Source: Acidobacteriota bacterium (GTDB lineage: Bacteria > Acidobacteriota > Holophagae > Acanthopleuribacterales > Acanthopleuribacteraceae). From it: DNA of 64,000 nt. Positions 50,831 to 61,100 of this stretch are shown in pieces. The stretch lies in the NCBI GenBank assembly GCA_020637335.1, contig JACJWC010000015.1, forward strand, positions 76,179-140,178. Direction: 5' to 3'. Made by a program: the position numbers and the translations under genes. Below the pieces are notes generated by a model that saw nothing but the letters and a program-made list of their open reading frames with translations, had not been told where the DNA came from and ran no database searches. The first letter of the stretch is position 1, and every line of letters starts with the position of its first letter.

Positions 50831-51588
50831 GACAGGTCCAATACCAGGTTTGCGGTAAAAACGTCGCCGCTGGGGCCAACGGATATTTGATGGCGTTTGG
50901 GGAAAAGCAGGTCCAAACGCCGCTGTAAATTGGCCAGCCCAATGCCCTCTGGTTTTTTGGGGTGATTGGGGTCAAAGCGGTTCTTAACTTGGAATACCAA
51001 CGATTGAGGCGAGGCCTTTAGAGACAGGTGAACCCAAGCGCCCTCGGTGAGCGAGGCGACACCGTGTTTAAACGCATTTTCGACCAGCATGATGAGCAGT
51101 AGCGGCGGAATCTGGATAGCAACATCCTCGCCGGATTTTTCAAAGCTGATTTCAACCCGCTTTTGGATTCGGATCTTCTGAAGGGTCAGATAGTTATCGA
51201 GATAGGCGATCTCGTCGGTCAGACTGACATGGTCCTTTTTCCCTTCGTAAAGCGAGAAACGCATAAGGTCTGAGAGGCGCAACATCATTTCCGGGGCCAG
51301 ATCCGATTTTTGCTGCACCAAACCATAGAGATTATTCAAGGTGTTGAAGAAAAAGTGGGGATGGATCTGATTTTTGAGCAGGGCGAGTTCGGCTTTGTAG
51401 GCTTGTTCTCGCGTTTGTAAGAGGCGGTTTTTCTGGACGAAACGATCCAAAGCCAGGTAAACCAGCGGGGCGATGATCGTGAGGGTCAATAAGATGATCA
51501 ACCATTCGCGGTTGGCGAAACGGAACAGAGCCCAAACCCACAATCCGTAGCCAATGACGACTACCAATGACGCCAAATAGATCCGCAA
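50827..51588 (-). CDS. LytS/YehU-type sensor histidine kinase
   Basis: A 253-residue kinase with two N-terminal membrane helices (about 5-25 and 32-48) and a His_kinase domain (LLKNQIHPHFFFNTLNNLYG, with the phospho-His). A GHKL ATPase domain (about 155-250; LIMLVENAFKHGV and GIGLANLQRRLD) follows. The TTG start at 51588 is supported by GGGAGGT. It has no large sensor domain, so it probably senses within the membrane. Cognate partner of the overlapping LytTR regulator. Confidence 0.9.
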   Translation of the reverse strand: MRIYLASLVVVIGYGLWVWALFRFANREWLIILLTLTIIAPLVYLALDRFVQKNRLLQTREQAYKAELALLKNQIHPHFFFNTLNNLYGLVQQKSDLAPEMMLRLSDLMRFSLYEGKKDHVSLTDEIAYLDNYLTLQKIRIQKRVEISFEKSGEDVAIQIPPLLLIMLVENAFKHGVASLTEGAWVHLSLKASPQSLVFQVKNRFDPNHPKKPEGIGLANLQRRLDLLFPKRHQISVGPSGDVFTANLVLDLS

Positions 51589-52033
51589 GATACCTCCCAG
51601 GCCTTAAGCCTACGCAAATTTTTTGATGGGGACCAGCCCTCCGCACCTAATTTTGTGTCCCTATTGGTTTAACCTCTCCCCAACGTAAAAGGGCGAAAGC
51701 AAAGCTGACGAAACCTCCAATTTAGAAAAATCACAGGTCCAAGATTTAAGCCCTGCCGCCCATCTGGGCTCTTTGCGCTAGAGGGGAAGCGACCCAGGGT
51801 GACAAGCGTAGCGCGGAGCCCTGGGTTCTGACCTGTCGCCCTACGGGCGCTCTAATGCTGGCCTGGGAGCCTTGGTCGCGCTTAACCAGCCCTCACCGCA
51901 ATTGCTGAACCAAGGGTGAAGGTCTGAATGTGTTTTTTCTCACATTGGATGGCTTAGGTAGAAATGACCCGTTCGGATTCGCCAAGACACCTGGTTTCAG
52001 CTTTTAAAGACCACGATGTCTTGGGAGGAAAAA
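51589..52033. other. Gene-free stretch with a family F fragment
   Basis: Contains a partial family-F copy (about 51788-51850: CCCAGGGTGACAAGCGTAGC, GCCCTACGGGC) and otherwise unassigned sequence. It separates divergent genes, so promoters are expected here. None was pinned down. Confidence 0.5.
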
Positions 52034-52399
52034 ATGACTTTTGTTTTGGAAACTCAAAAACGCTGCCCGCGATGCCAAAGCGTCAATGCCATGATTCGCA
52101 TCCTGAAAGGTCCAAACGATAACCGCTTCGCTTTTCAGGAGTTGAATAGTTCTCAGTTGTCACTGGAAGAGCTTTTTGCAATCAGCCAGCGCTATCCTGC
52201 TTTGAGCCCCAAGTTCAACCAACGCGGATGGGGCTGTTTCTGCCAAACGTGTTTTGTACTTCTGCCGCATTGGGACCTGGAGGATGTGGCTGATTTGCCG
52301 ATTGTTTCGATTGCCTTTTTACACGAAAAAAAGCCGCCAATCCTGGCCCAGCTGGTACATAAACAGTTGGTAGCGCTTGATCACCTAGCGGTTGTTTAA
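52034..52399 (+). CDS. Hypothetical zinc-ribbon-like protein
   Basis: A 121-residue protein with CPRC near the start (residues 11-14) and CFCQTC at about 75-80. These are four cysteines that could form a zinc site. Not assigned to a family. ATG 52034 has GGGAGG upstream and is preferred over ATG 52016. It stands 108 bases before the ABC ATPase gene on the same strand; a link to it is only positional. Confidence 0.6.
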   Translation: MTFVLETQKRCPRCQSVNAMIRILKGPNDNRFAFQELNSSQLSLEELFAISQRYPALSPKFNQRGWGCFCQTCFVLLPHWDLEDVADLPIVSIAFLHEKKPPILAQLVHKQLVALDHLAVV

Positions 52400-52507
52400 G
52401 GCTTAAATGTGTCGTTTGTCCGGCTTTTGAGGTCGTTTGTCCAATAGCGGGTGCATGACCTTTCCGTCTGTGGTTGACTGGGTTCAACTCAGGCGGGAGG
52501 TCGCTTC

Positions 52508-53383
52508 ATGTTATCTATATCCAATTTGTCCAAAACGTATGGCAACGGTGTTCAGGCGCTGCGATCGGTGAACCTGGAAATCGGGACGGGCATGTTTGGT
52601 TTGTTGGGTCCGAATGGGGCGGGAAAATCCACTTTGATGCGGACCATCGCTGGCCTCCAGGAACCGGATGAAGGACATATCGCCTTGGATGGGGTGGATA
52701 TCGTCGCCCACCCGCAAGTGGTGCGCGAGCAATTGGGTTATTTGCCGCAAGAATTTGGCGTGTACCCGCGCATTTCGGCCCTGAATCTATTGGACCATAT
52801 TGCGGTCTTAAAAGGTTTGATCCATAAAGCGGAGCGCAGGGAACAGGTAGAAGCCCTTTTGGCCCAGACCAACCTGTACCAGGACCGTCACAAGGCGGTC
52901 AGTACCTTTTCGGGTGGGATGCGCCAACGCTTTGGCATTGCCATGGCCCTGCTCGGTAATCCCCGTTTGTTGATCGTAGATGAGCCTACGGCTGGTTTGG
53001 ACCCGGAGGAACGCAATCGCTTCCACAATTTGTTGTGTGAAATGGGGCAAAACCGCGTGGTTCTGCTCTCGACACATATCGTCGAGGACGTCCGCGAGTT
53101 ATGCAGCCACATGGCCATCCTTTTTGAAGGGCAGGTGGTGCTGCAAGGTCGGCCGAACGCCTTGATTGAACGGTTGGAGGGTTGTATTTGGCAAAAGTCA
53201 GTCCACCGCGATGAGGTTGGTGACCTGAAAAAGCAGTTTCGCGTGCTCAGTGTGCGGCTCAGCGGCGGTAAACCGCTGGTCAACGTGCTGGCCGAGACAC
53301 CACCGGACCCCGATTTTTATCCGGTTCCACCGGACCTGGAAGATGTTTACTTCGCTCAGGTTACGCGGGGTGGTTCATGCTGA
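52508..53383 (+). CDS. ABC transporter ATP-binding protein
   Basis: A 291-residue ABC-2-type ATPase. Walker A is GPNGAGKST (34-42). The Q-loop lies in LGYLPQEFG, the signature in FSGGMRQRFG, and Walker B in LLIVDEPTAGLDP, with the switch His in LSTHIVED. The C-terminal ~80 residues match the extension seen in the subset that partners with peptidase-fused permeases. GGCGGGAGG is a clear ribosome-binding site. It overlaps the permease gene by 7 bases. Confidence 0.94.
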   Translation: MLSISNLSKTYGNGVQALRSVNLEIGTGMFGLLGPNGAGKSTLMRTIAGLQEPDEGHIALDGVDIVAHPQVVREQLGYLPQEFGVYPRISALNLLDHIAVLKGLIHKAERREQVEALLAQTNLYQDRHKAVSTFSGGMRQRFGIAMALLGNPRLLIVDEPTAGLDPEERNRFHNLLCEMGQNRVVLLSTHIVEDVRELCSHMAILFEGQVVLQGRPNALIERLEGCIWQKSVHRDEVGDLKKQFRVLSVRLSGGKPLVNVLAETPPDPDFYPVPPDLEDVYFAQVTRGGSC

Positions 53384-56300
53384 AGTACCTAATTTCATTT
53401 GAGTTGAAGTTCTATTGGGGCCAGGCCAGTTTTCGTGCCGCACTGATCATTTTCCTGGGTTTGGGTTTGCTGTTGTCAAGCGCGCGTTTGGGCGGAGACC
53501 AGGTCTGGCACAATGGCTCGTTTCCCATCAGTCAACTCCTGGCGCTTATGTCCCTGGGTGTGATTTTTGCCGTGATGTTATTTGCTGGGCAAGGCGTTTT
53601 ACGCGATGTGGAACATCGTTTTGAGGGGGTTTTGTTCACCACACCCTTGACCCACTTCCAGTTCTTGGTTTCGCGTTTTGTCGGCTTGTTTTTGGCCAGT
53701 ATGCTCGCCTTTCTGCCCTGCGTCTTGGGTATGGCATTGGGTCATCTTTTCCTGGCAGCTGCAGAAAGTGTCGGGCCTTTTCAACCGCTCTATTATGTTC
53801 GGGCCACCCTCTTTTTGGTTGCCCCCAATATCTTATTAATCGTGGCCGTTCTGTTTACCACAACATGTTTGACCCGAAGCAGTCGCATCACCCAAATCTG
53901 TGGGGTTTTACTGTATGTGTTGTATTGGGCGGGTTCTGTGCTCGGCAACTCGCCGATGATAGCTGGCGCATCCTATCTGCCCAGTGAGTCGGTGGGCTTG
54001 GCCAGTTTGATCGAGCCGTTTGGCATGGTGGGCCTGTTTGAACAAACACGATTTTGGACGGTTGAGCAAAAGAACCAGCAGTTCCTTGCATTGACGGGGA
54101 ATTTGCTGCTGAACCGGCTTTTGTGGACGGGACTTTCCCTTTGCATTTTCGCGCTGGGTTACCGGCTGTTCTCGTTTCGCACAAACGCGAACCCCAGTCC
54201 GGTCCCGAAAGAGGAATCTGCGCCTTCAAAGCCAAAAGCTTTGCCCATCCCTGTCCTACAGCCGGAATGGGGTGGATTGTGGTGGTGGCGAGCGTTGGTT
54301 GCTCGGGTTCGACTGGAATGCAGTTTCCATTTTCGCAGTGTCATTTTTGTGCTGTTGGTACTGCTTTGGTCCTTTTTGGTCATTATGAATCTGTCTGACA
54401 GCGTGATTGGCGAACTTCGCGTGCCGCTGCAGCCATATATTGGGTTGGTTTTGGGCGATTTAATTGATCCTTTATTGAAGTTGGGTAGTCTGGTCATCGT
54501 GCTTTTTACCTGTGAGTCTTATTGGAACGAGTCGCGCAGGAACATCGAGGGCATTTTAGGTGCCATGCCGCCGCCTCCAGGCATGATGGTCTTGGGCAAG
54601 TTCCTTTCCATGCTGGTGTTTATCGCTGTGTTTGTGGGTCTGACGGCCATCTTATGTCTCGTTTTCTTCCTGGTTCAACAACAGGTTCCAAAGGATTTTG
54701 GCGCGGTGCTGCTGCTTTTCCCTTATGCGGGCATTCCTTTGGTTTGGGTGGTAGCGCTAACCCTTTTCTTGCAGACGCTGGTCAACAATCGGTTTGTTGG
54801 GCTGGGGCTTGGTTTTTTGGTTTTGGTGTTGGGAACCGGCTTATTGTTGAAGGGCATCTTAGTTTGGGACCAGCCGTACCTGCGTTTTGCTTTTGTCCCG
54901 AATTGGGTCTATTCCCCGCAGGCGGGTGTATTTTATGCGCCAGTATTTTGGGGTTATACCTTGTATTGGTCATGTATTGCTCTGATTCTGCTTGGCCTGG
55001 CCTGTTGGGATCGTCGGCTTCCGTTTCGTTTTTCATCGCTGTTGACGTGGCGCCGTTGCTGGCTTCTAGCTCCATTGCTTCTGATGGTCTTTTCCGGCTT
55101 GATGGTGTATCGCGCAACCCATCGCGGTTCGGTACCGATCAATCCGCGTGTCCGGGAGAACTGGATGGCGGAATATGAACAAACCCATGCTGATTGGTTA
55201 GGCCTGCCTGCGCCACAACTGGCAGAGGTAGGCCTGGACTTGGAACTGTTTCCCGATCAAAGACGTGCCTCGTTTGTCATTCACGGTCGTTGGGAAAATT
55301 TGGGCCCAACGGCGCTTGAATCGCTGCCAATCTGGGTGGATCCTCAATTGGCATTGGCTTATTTAACAGTCGATGGCACTGCCTGTACGGATTGGGATAC
55401 CTGGGGTCATTGCCTCTACCCATTGGAAACCCCGCTGCAGCCGGGAGAATCCATTCCTTTTCAAATGCAGGCTTCCTTCGAAAGTTTGGGGTTCCGGGGA
55501 CTTAACGCCGAGGCCTATGTCACCGCCAAGGCGAGTTACCTGGAAATGGACAAGTTTTTGCCGCGTTTTGGATTTCAATCCCAATATTTGCTCGAAGATC
55601 AAGTGGCTCGGACAAAGCACGGGCTTCCTATTGATCCTCAGCAGGTTCCTGCACAGTCCCAAATGTGGTTGCCGTTAAACTTAAAAGTGACGGCTCCCAA
55701 GGCGCAGACCGTTGTGGCACCTGGTCTGTGTGTTGAACGGATTGATCAGGATAATCGGCAGATCTGGGTTTTCACCAGCTCGGAGCCGGTTCCGGTGGCG
55801 TGGGGCATTGCCTGTGGGGAATATGAATCGGCACAATTTGAGTTAGGCGATCTCGTTTTGAACACCTACATTTTTCGGGGTCATGAGGCCAATCTGCCCG
55901 AAATGGTTGAAGGTTTTCAAACGGGTTATCCGACTTTTGCCTCCTCCTTTGAGGCCTTGAACCTGAAGCAGATCAACCTAGCCGAATTGGCTGCCTATTC
56001 AGATCGATTCGGTGGAACGTCCTATTGGGGTTTGGTTTATGGCGTTGAGAATCGAGTCTTTTTGCTGGATCAGACCCGCAGCGAGCGCTCTGTGGCTTAC
56101 CGCATGATGGCCCATGAACTCAGTCATTTTTGGTGGGGCAAACGCATTGACCCTCTCGACCAGCCCGGGGCCAGGTTACTGACCGAAGGGTTGGCCATGT
56201 ACTCGGAGATGATGCTGTACCAGGAAAAATTTGGACTATCCGGGACGTTGGATTTCCTAGATTTAACTGATGATTTGTATTTCTACTTTCGCGGTTATGA

Positions 56301-56850
56301 GAAAAATGAACCGGCCCTGGATCGGGTTGGTTTCCAACCCTTTGTGTATTACTTCAAGGGTGCACATGTTTTCCACACCCTATTCCAGGTTGTAGGTTCA
56401 GAGCGTATGAATGAGGCCTTACGCAAATTGTTGTCGGCACATGGCTACCCGAATCAGGCTGGGGCATCGGATTTGATTGGGGTCCTGTTTGAGGTGGCAC
56501 CTGATCAGGAGGATCGGATTCGGGAATTGTTGCAACAGGTTGTCACCTATCAGATTCGTGCGGAAAATTTGGTGGTACAACCGTTGACAGATCAGTTTCA
56601 GATTTCATGTGATGTCTATTTCGAAAGGCGAGCGGAAAATGGGGTAGCAGAAAATTCGAGCTTCGAGGTCGAGGTTGGGTTTTTTGCAGACGGTCAAGAT
56701 GTGCCTTATCGTCTGGAAACGGTGTCGATCCAAACGGGGATCAACCGCCTGTCTTGGACCTTTAAGCAACTGCCGAATCGCTTGGTTGTAGACCCGCGCC
56801 GGTTGTTCCTGGATCCTGAACGGGCGGACCAAGTCCTGACTTTGGATTAA
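53377..56850 (+). CDS. ABC-2 permease fused to an M1-family (gluzincin) peptidase domain
   Basis: A 1157-residue protein. The first ~580 residues hold two sets of about six membrane helices of ABC-2 type (for example LISFELKFYWGQASFRAALI, FQFLVSRFVGLFLASMLAFL and the second set from about 330). The C-terminal ~530 residues are an M1-like aminopeptidase. The zinc motif HELSH is at 913-917, and Glu937 (LLTEGLAMYSEMM) is the likely third ligand. The spacing to the Glu is 19 rather than the usual 18. The protein is coupled to the ATPase gene. It may export or process peptides or act on cell-surface proteins. The stop overlaps that of the convergent Nramp-like gene. Confidence 0.88.
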   Translation: MLKYLISFELKFYWGQASFRAALIIFLGLGLLLSSARLGGDQVWHNGSFPISQLLALMSLGVIFAVMLFAGQGVLRDVEHRFEGVLFTTPLTHFQFLVSRFVGLFLASMLAFLPCVLGMALGHLFLAAAESVGPFQPLYYVRATLFLVAPNILLIVAVLFTTTCLTRSSRITQICGVLLYVLYWAGSVLGNSPMIAGASYLPSESVGLASLIEPFGMVGLFEQTRFWTVEQKNQQFLALTGNLLLNRLLWTGLSLCIFALGYRLFSFRTNANPSPVPKEESAPSKPKALPIPVLQPEWGGLWWWRALVARVRLECSFHFRSVIFVLLVLLWSFLVIMNLSDSVIGELRVPLQPYIGLVLGDLIDPLLKLGSLVIVLFTCESYWNESRRNIEGILGAMPPPPGMMVLGKFLSMLVFIAVFVGLTAILCLVFFLVQQQVPKDFGAVLLLFPYAGIPLVWVVALTLFLQTLVNNRFVGLGLGFLVLVLGTGLLLKGILVWDQPYLRFAFVPNWVYSPQAGVFYAPVFWGYTLYWSCIALILLGLACWDRRLPFRFSSLLTWRRCWLLAPLLLMVFSGLMVYRATHRGSVPINPRVRENWMAEYEQTHADWLGLPAPQLAEVGLDLELFPDQRRASFVIHGRWENLGPTALESLPIWVDPQLALAYLTVDGTACTDWDTWGHCLYPLETPLQPGESIPFQMQASFESLGFRGLNAEAYVTAKASYLEMDKFLPRFGFQSQYLLEDQVARTKHGLPIDPQQVPAQSQMWLPLNLKVTAPKAQTVVAPGLCVERIDQDNRQIWVFTSSEPVPVAWGIACGEYESAQFELGDLVLNTYIFRGHEANLPEMVEGFQTGYPTFASSFEALNLKQINLAELAAYSDRFGGTSYWGLVYGVENRVFLLDQTRSERSVAYRMMAHELSHFWWGKRIDPLDQPGARLLTEGLAMYSEMMLYQEKFGLSGTLDFLDLTDDLYFYFRGYEKNEPALDRVGFQPFVYYFKGAHVFHTLFQVVGSERMNEALRKLLSAHGYPNQAGASDLIGVLFEVAPDQEDRIRELLQQVVTYQIRAENLVVQPLTDQFQISCDVYFERRAENGVAENSSFEVEVGFFADGQDVPYRLETVSIQTGINRLSWTFKQLPNRLVVDPRRLFLDPERADQVLTLD

Positions 56851-58103
56851 TTTCGACGTTTGCGGACTTGGGCCAGAACGGGCCAGAACAGCGCGATTGT
56901 TGCAATAGACGTGGTCAGCCACAATGGCGTTTGACCTTGTGGGAGAATTGGAAAGGTGGCGGTGAAGGCTTTAAGGAGGCCGTTACAGCCGAGCAGAAGG
57001 CTGACCAGAGTTGCCAGGCCCATGACCAGGTTGAACAGGCGGTTGTTCAGGTGAACGCCCATTAAGTTTCGGTCGTTGGTCGCAATAAACAGAAAAATTG
57101 CGACCAACGGAAGAATCAAGCCATTCAGGGCCTGGGCCAGAATAATGATTGGAATGGGTTTGACCTGCAGCCATCCGAACAGCATACCCGTCAGAAGCAC
57201 CAACATCCAAACGGCTCTTTTGGCGACTGAGGTTTTTGGTGGAAACAGGCTGGAAAAACTTAACTGCGCCGCCCACGGCGCTGTGATTGCGGAGGAGAGT
57301 CCGGCACAGAACAGACCCAGGCCAAAGAGTTTGGCTGGCCAATTGCCCCAATGTTGAGCCAATGCGTCAGCTACGGCTGCATAACTGAACGGCCCATCGA
57401 CGGTGGTTCCAACGACCAGGATGGCAGCCGAAATCAAACCGCCAAACGGAATCGCAATGCTGAGTCCCAAGCGCACATCGGACAATTTTTGGTGATGGGC
57501 AAGACTGGAACCCAAGAATAAGTTGTAAGGGACCACCGTTGTTCCAACCAGGCCCAAAATGAGCGCGGTCGCATCCTGGGGCAGGCTCGGCACGAATGTG
57601 CCCTGCAGCAGAGGCGCGATTTCCGGTTGCAGCTTTAAGGCTGAAAAGAAAAAGCCCACGCCCATTAGGGCGACCATGCTGGCCAGGATCCGACTGATCC
57701 AGGTTGTTTTCTCCAACCATAAAAAAGCGAAGGCGAGCCCGCCAATCAGCGCTACACCCCAAGTAGCGTTTTGGATGGCCAATAACTTGAGGCCTTCAAA
57801 ACTGCCTAAAATATTTCCAGCCTGATAGGCAGCACAACCTAAGACAATACTGAGCACTACCGTTCCAGCCAACGATCGCCCAAACTGGTTGGCCAGAACC
57901 TGACCCAGACTCTGGCCAGAAGTGACCGTTAGGCGCGCACTGGCTTCTTGCAGGATCCAGCAGGCCAGGGTGGAGAACAGGAGAGCCCAAAGCAATCGAA
58001 ATTGGAAACGGGACCCGGCTGCGGCACAGGTGGCCACCGTACCTGGACCAATAAAAGCAGCACTGATGGCAGAGAAGAGGATAATGGAACGCCAATTCTT
58101 CAT
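56847..58103 (-). CDS. Nramp-family transporter lacking canonical metal ligands
   Basis: A 418-residue protein with about eleven membrane helices and Nramp-type repeats. The TM1 motif that in metal transporters reads DPGN is GPGT here (AAFIGPGTVATCAAAG). The TM6 motif that normally reads MPH is VPY (GTTVVPYNLFLGSSLAHH). The Asp, Asn and Met metal ligands are thus absent, so manganese/iron transport is unlikely. It overlaps the 5-oxoprolinase gene by 4 bases (ATGA). Nramp-like genes (such as Bacillus ycsG) are known neighbours of oxoprolinase genes, so 5-oxoproline or a related amide is a reasonable substrate guess. Confidence 0.85.
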   Translation of the reverse strand: MKNWRSIILFSAISAAFIGPGTVATCAAAGSRFQFRLLWALLFSTLACWILQEASARLTVTSGQSLGQVLANQFGRSLAGTVVLSIVLGCAAYQAGNILGSFEGLKLLAIQNATWGVALIGGLAFAFLWLEKTTWISRILASMVALMGVGFFFSALKLQPEIAPLLQGTFVPSLPQDATALILGLVGTTVVPYNLFLGSSLAHHQKLSDVRLGLSIAIPFGGLISAAILVVGTTVDGPFSYAAVADALAQHWGNWPAKLFGLGLFCAGLSSAITAPWAAQLSFSSLFPPKTSVAKRAVWMLVLLTGMLFGWLQVKPIPIIILAQALNGLILPLVAIFLFIATNDRNLMGVHLNNRLFNLVMGLATLVSLLLGCNGLLKAFTATFPILPQGQTPLWLTTSIATIALFWPVLAQVRKRRN

Positions 58104-61100
58104 TGTTTAGGATCCTTTCCGTATCCGCCACCGCCTGGCGTTTCGATTTCCAGAATATCGCCCGGTCCAACTTCAAACCGAGCAATGGGTTCCAATGCCT
58201 GAGCTGTTCCCCTTTGGATTAGCGTTTGATGGCCGGATTGACCGGGGCACCCGCCATTTAATCCTTGTGGTTGCGTGTTGCGGTTCTGGCTCAGAATCGA
58301 ACAGGTTAGCGGTTTAAGGAACTGAAAAACGCGTCGAATTCCATCGCCACCGCGCCACTGGCCAGCTCCACCAGAACCTTTGCGAATGGCGAATTCGAAC
58401 AGGCGAACAGGAAATCGTTGCTCCAATATTTCGGGGTCGGTTATTTGTGTATTGGTCATGTGGGTGTGGACTGCATCAGCGCCTTGGAAGTTAGGACCTG
58501 CACCGCTTCCACCGCCAATCGTTTCGTAATAGGCGAGCGATTGGTTGCCAAATAAGAAGTTGTTCATACTGCCTTGGCTATCGGCGGCCAGACCCAGCAT
58601 GCGGATCAAGGCATTGGCCAGGCGTTGGCTGGTTTCAACGTTGCCCCCAACGATGGCGGGTGCTGCATCGGGTTTTGAGAAATCTGGGTTGAGCAGACCG
58701 GGCTCGATTTGGATCGTGACGTGTTCCATCAAACCCTCGTTGAGGGGCAATGGCTCATCTATGAGCAGGCGCAAAACGTATAAAACAACACTGTTTACAA
58801 TGGCCGGTGTCGCGTTCAAGTTGCCGGGATGAAGCGGAGCTGAAAAATGAAAATGGGCATGACCCTGGTCCAACTTCAAGGAGATATTTAGAGGTGTGCC
58901 ATCGTCCATAACTTCTTGGATGGTGCGTTGGCTGTGGGGTTGGCTGAGGAGCGCTTTTTTGATGCGCTGTGCCGCCCGTTGTCTCAGGAAATTCATGGTT
59001 TCCAGGATTTCTGAAGCCGAAAATTCCGCAACCAATTGGGTTAACGCTTCAGCACCGCGCAGGTTGGCGGCAAGGGCGGCTTGGATATCGGTCAGATTGT
59101 CGGGGATGTTCCGGCTGGGGAAGGGGCCGGAGCCCAGTATTTGAGTAATGGCGGGCCAGTTCGCTTGGCCTTTGCGAACCAAAATTGTCGGTTCGATCAA
59201 CACGCCTTCCTCAAGGAGTTGGAATGCGTCGGGCGGCATGGAACCGGGCCGAATCCCACCCAGTTCGGCATGATGTGCGCGGGAAGCACAATAACCCAGG
59301 TGCTGGCCGTTGCAATCCACTCGGGTGATTAAGGTGATATCGGGCAGGTGAGAACCACCAAACCCAGGATGGTTGGTAATTATTGAGTCCCCGGGCTGCA
59401 TCGGGATGTGTTGAATGACACTACGCACACACATGCCCAAGGACCCGAGGTGGACAGGAATGTGCGGTGCATTCACGATGAGCTGGCCTTGCGGGTCCAA
59501 AAGCGCACATGAGAAGTCCAGGCGTTCCTTAATGTTGGTGGAAATGGCACTACGCTGAAGGGCAACCCCCATTTCCCGTGCAACCGATTCAAATCGGTTG
59601 CCAATCAACTCGGACCGGATCCATTCATTTTGTGATTGGTTTTCCTGTTCCGCCATGGCTCGAATTAACCAATTGCCTTGCTCATCCAATTGGGCTTCCC
59701 AGCCCGGTTCCACATTGATGATGCAAAACGGTTCGCGAATCAAACACGGCCCTTGCAGGGATTGGCCATTCGCAATCCCGGCGCGATTAAAAACCGGAAC
59801 GGCTTGCTGCCTTCCATTGAATACCGCCTGAGCGAATTCTGCTGCCAAAGGGCTCGAAGGCGTGGCGGCGAGGTTTTGTGGCGTGGTCGGGGAATAGGCG
59901 GCAATCACCCGCAATGTAACCACCTCAAGTTTTCGCTTACCGGGCGGAAGGTAACCGAACTGCTGGTGGTACGCTTTTTCAAAATGGTCCTGCAATTCAC
60001 CTAATTGGGCGGGGATATCAATAACCAACGTGTGGTCCTGGCCTTGATACCGCAAGGTGGCCATGCGGCGTTGGATTTGGATGCCCGATGTAGGCCAGCC
60101 CTGAGCCAGGAGGTCATTTATGGCTTCGTCCTCCATTGCCTGGAGTGCGGCTTTAAGGTTGCTCACAACCGAATCCAGGGGTTTAAGCATTTGGCGCGTG
60201 GTCATGGCCTCTAAGTTGGCATGGGCGACACCGCGCGTGCTGAGTACACCTGCGAAGGCGGGAACCAAAACTTTTTTCATGCCCAGTTCCTGGGCGATGG
60301 CGATGGCGTGTTGCGGCCCCGCACCACCAAAAGCCACTAAAGTAAAAGATTTTGGATCATAACCTTTTTGCAGGCTGATGCGCCGAATCGCATTGGCCAT
60401 GTGCTGGTTTGCAAGGGCTCTCAGCCCCTCCAGAAGTTCGATTGGCTCGGGGCAAGTCGCGCCAGTTTGTTGAATCTTCTGCGTGAGCGAGAGCAGGGCC
60501 TCGTTTGCGCGTTCCGGGTAAATCGGAATTTCAAAATGATCGGTTAGGATTCGACCGAGCAGGAGATTGACATCCGTCACGGTCAGGGGACCGCCCGCAC
60601 CATAACAGGCGGGACCAGGCAATGCACCTGCACTGGCAGTACCTACGTGTAGTTGATCGAACTGAAAATCGCAAATTGAGCCGCCGCCTGCAGCGACGGT
60701 TTCGATGGCGAGTGCCGGTGCAGCCAGCACCGCATCTGCCACGCGATGTTCAAAAACGTACTCGAATTGGCCATCGTAACGCGCCACATCGGTGCTGGTT
60801 CCGCCCATGTCAAACGAGATGATCTGGTTCAATCCCGAGGCTTTGGCTGCGGCCACGGCGCCAGAGATTCCGCCTGCCGGACCACTCAGCAAGCAATCCT
60901 TTGGCGCGAAATGATCCGCGCGGTGAAGGCCAGCCCCGCTGGTCATGACCCAAAGGCTGTTGGGTGCCAGTTTGGAAGCAATTTGTTGAAGATAGTCGGT
61001 GATCAGGGGTTTGAGGTAGGCATCGACAACGGTTGTCTGAGTCCTTTTCAGGTAATGACTTTCATGGACCAGTTCGGATCCTATTGATTGAGGCGCAGTG

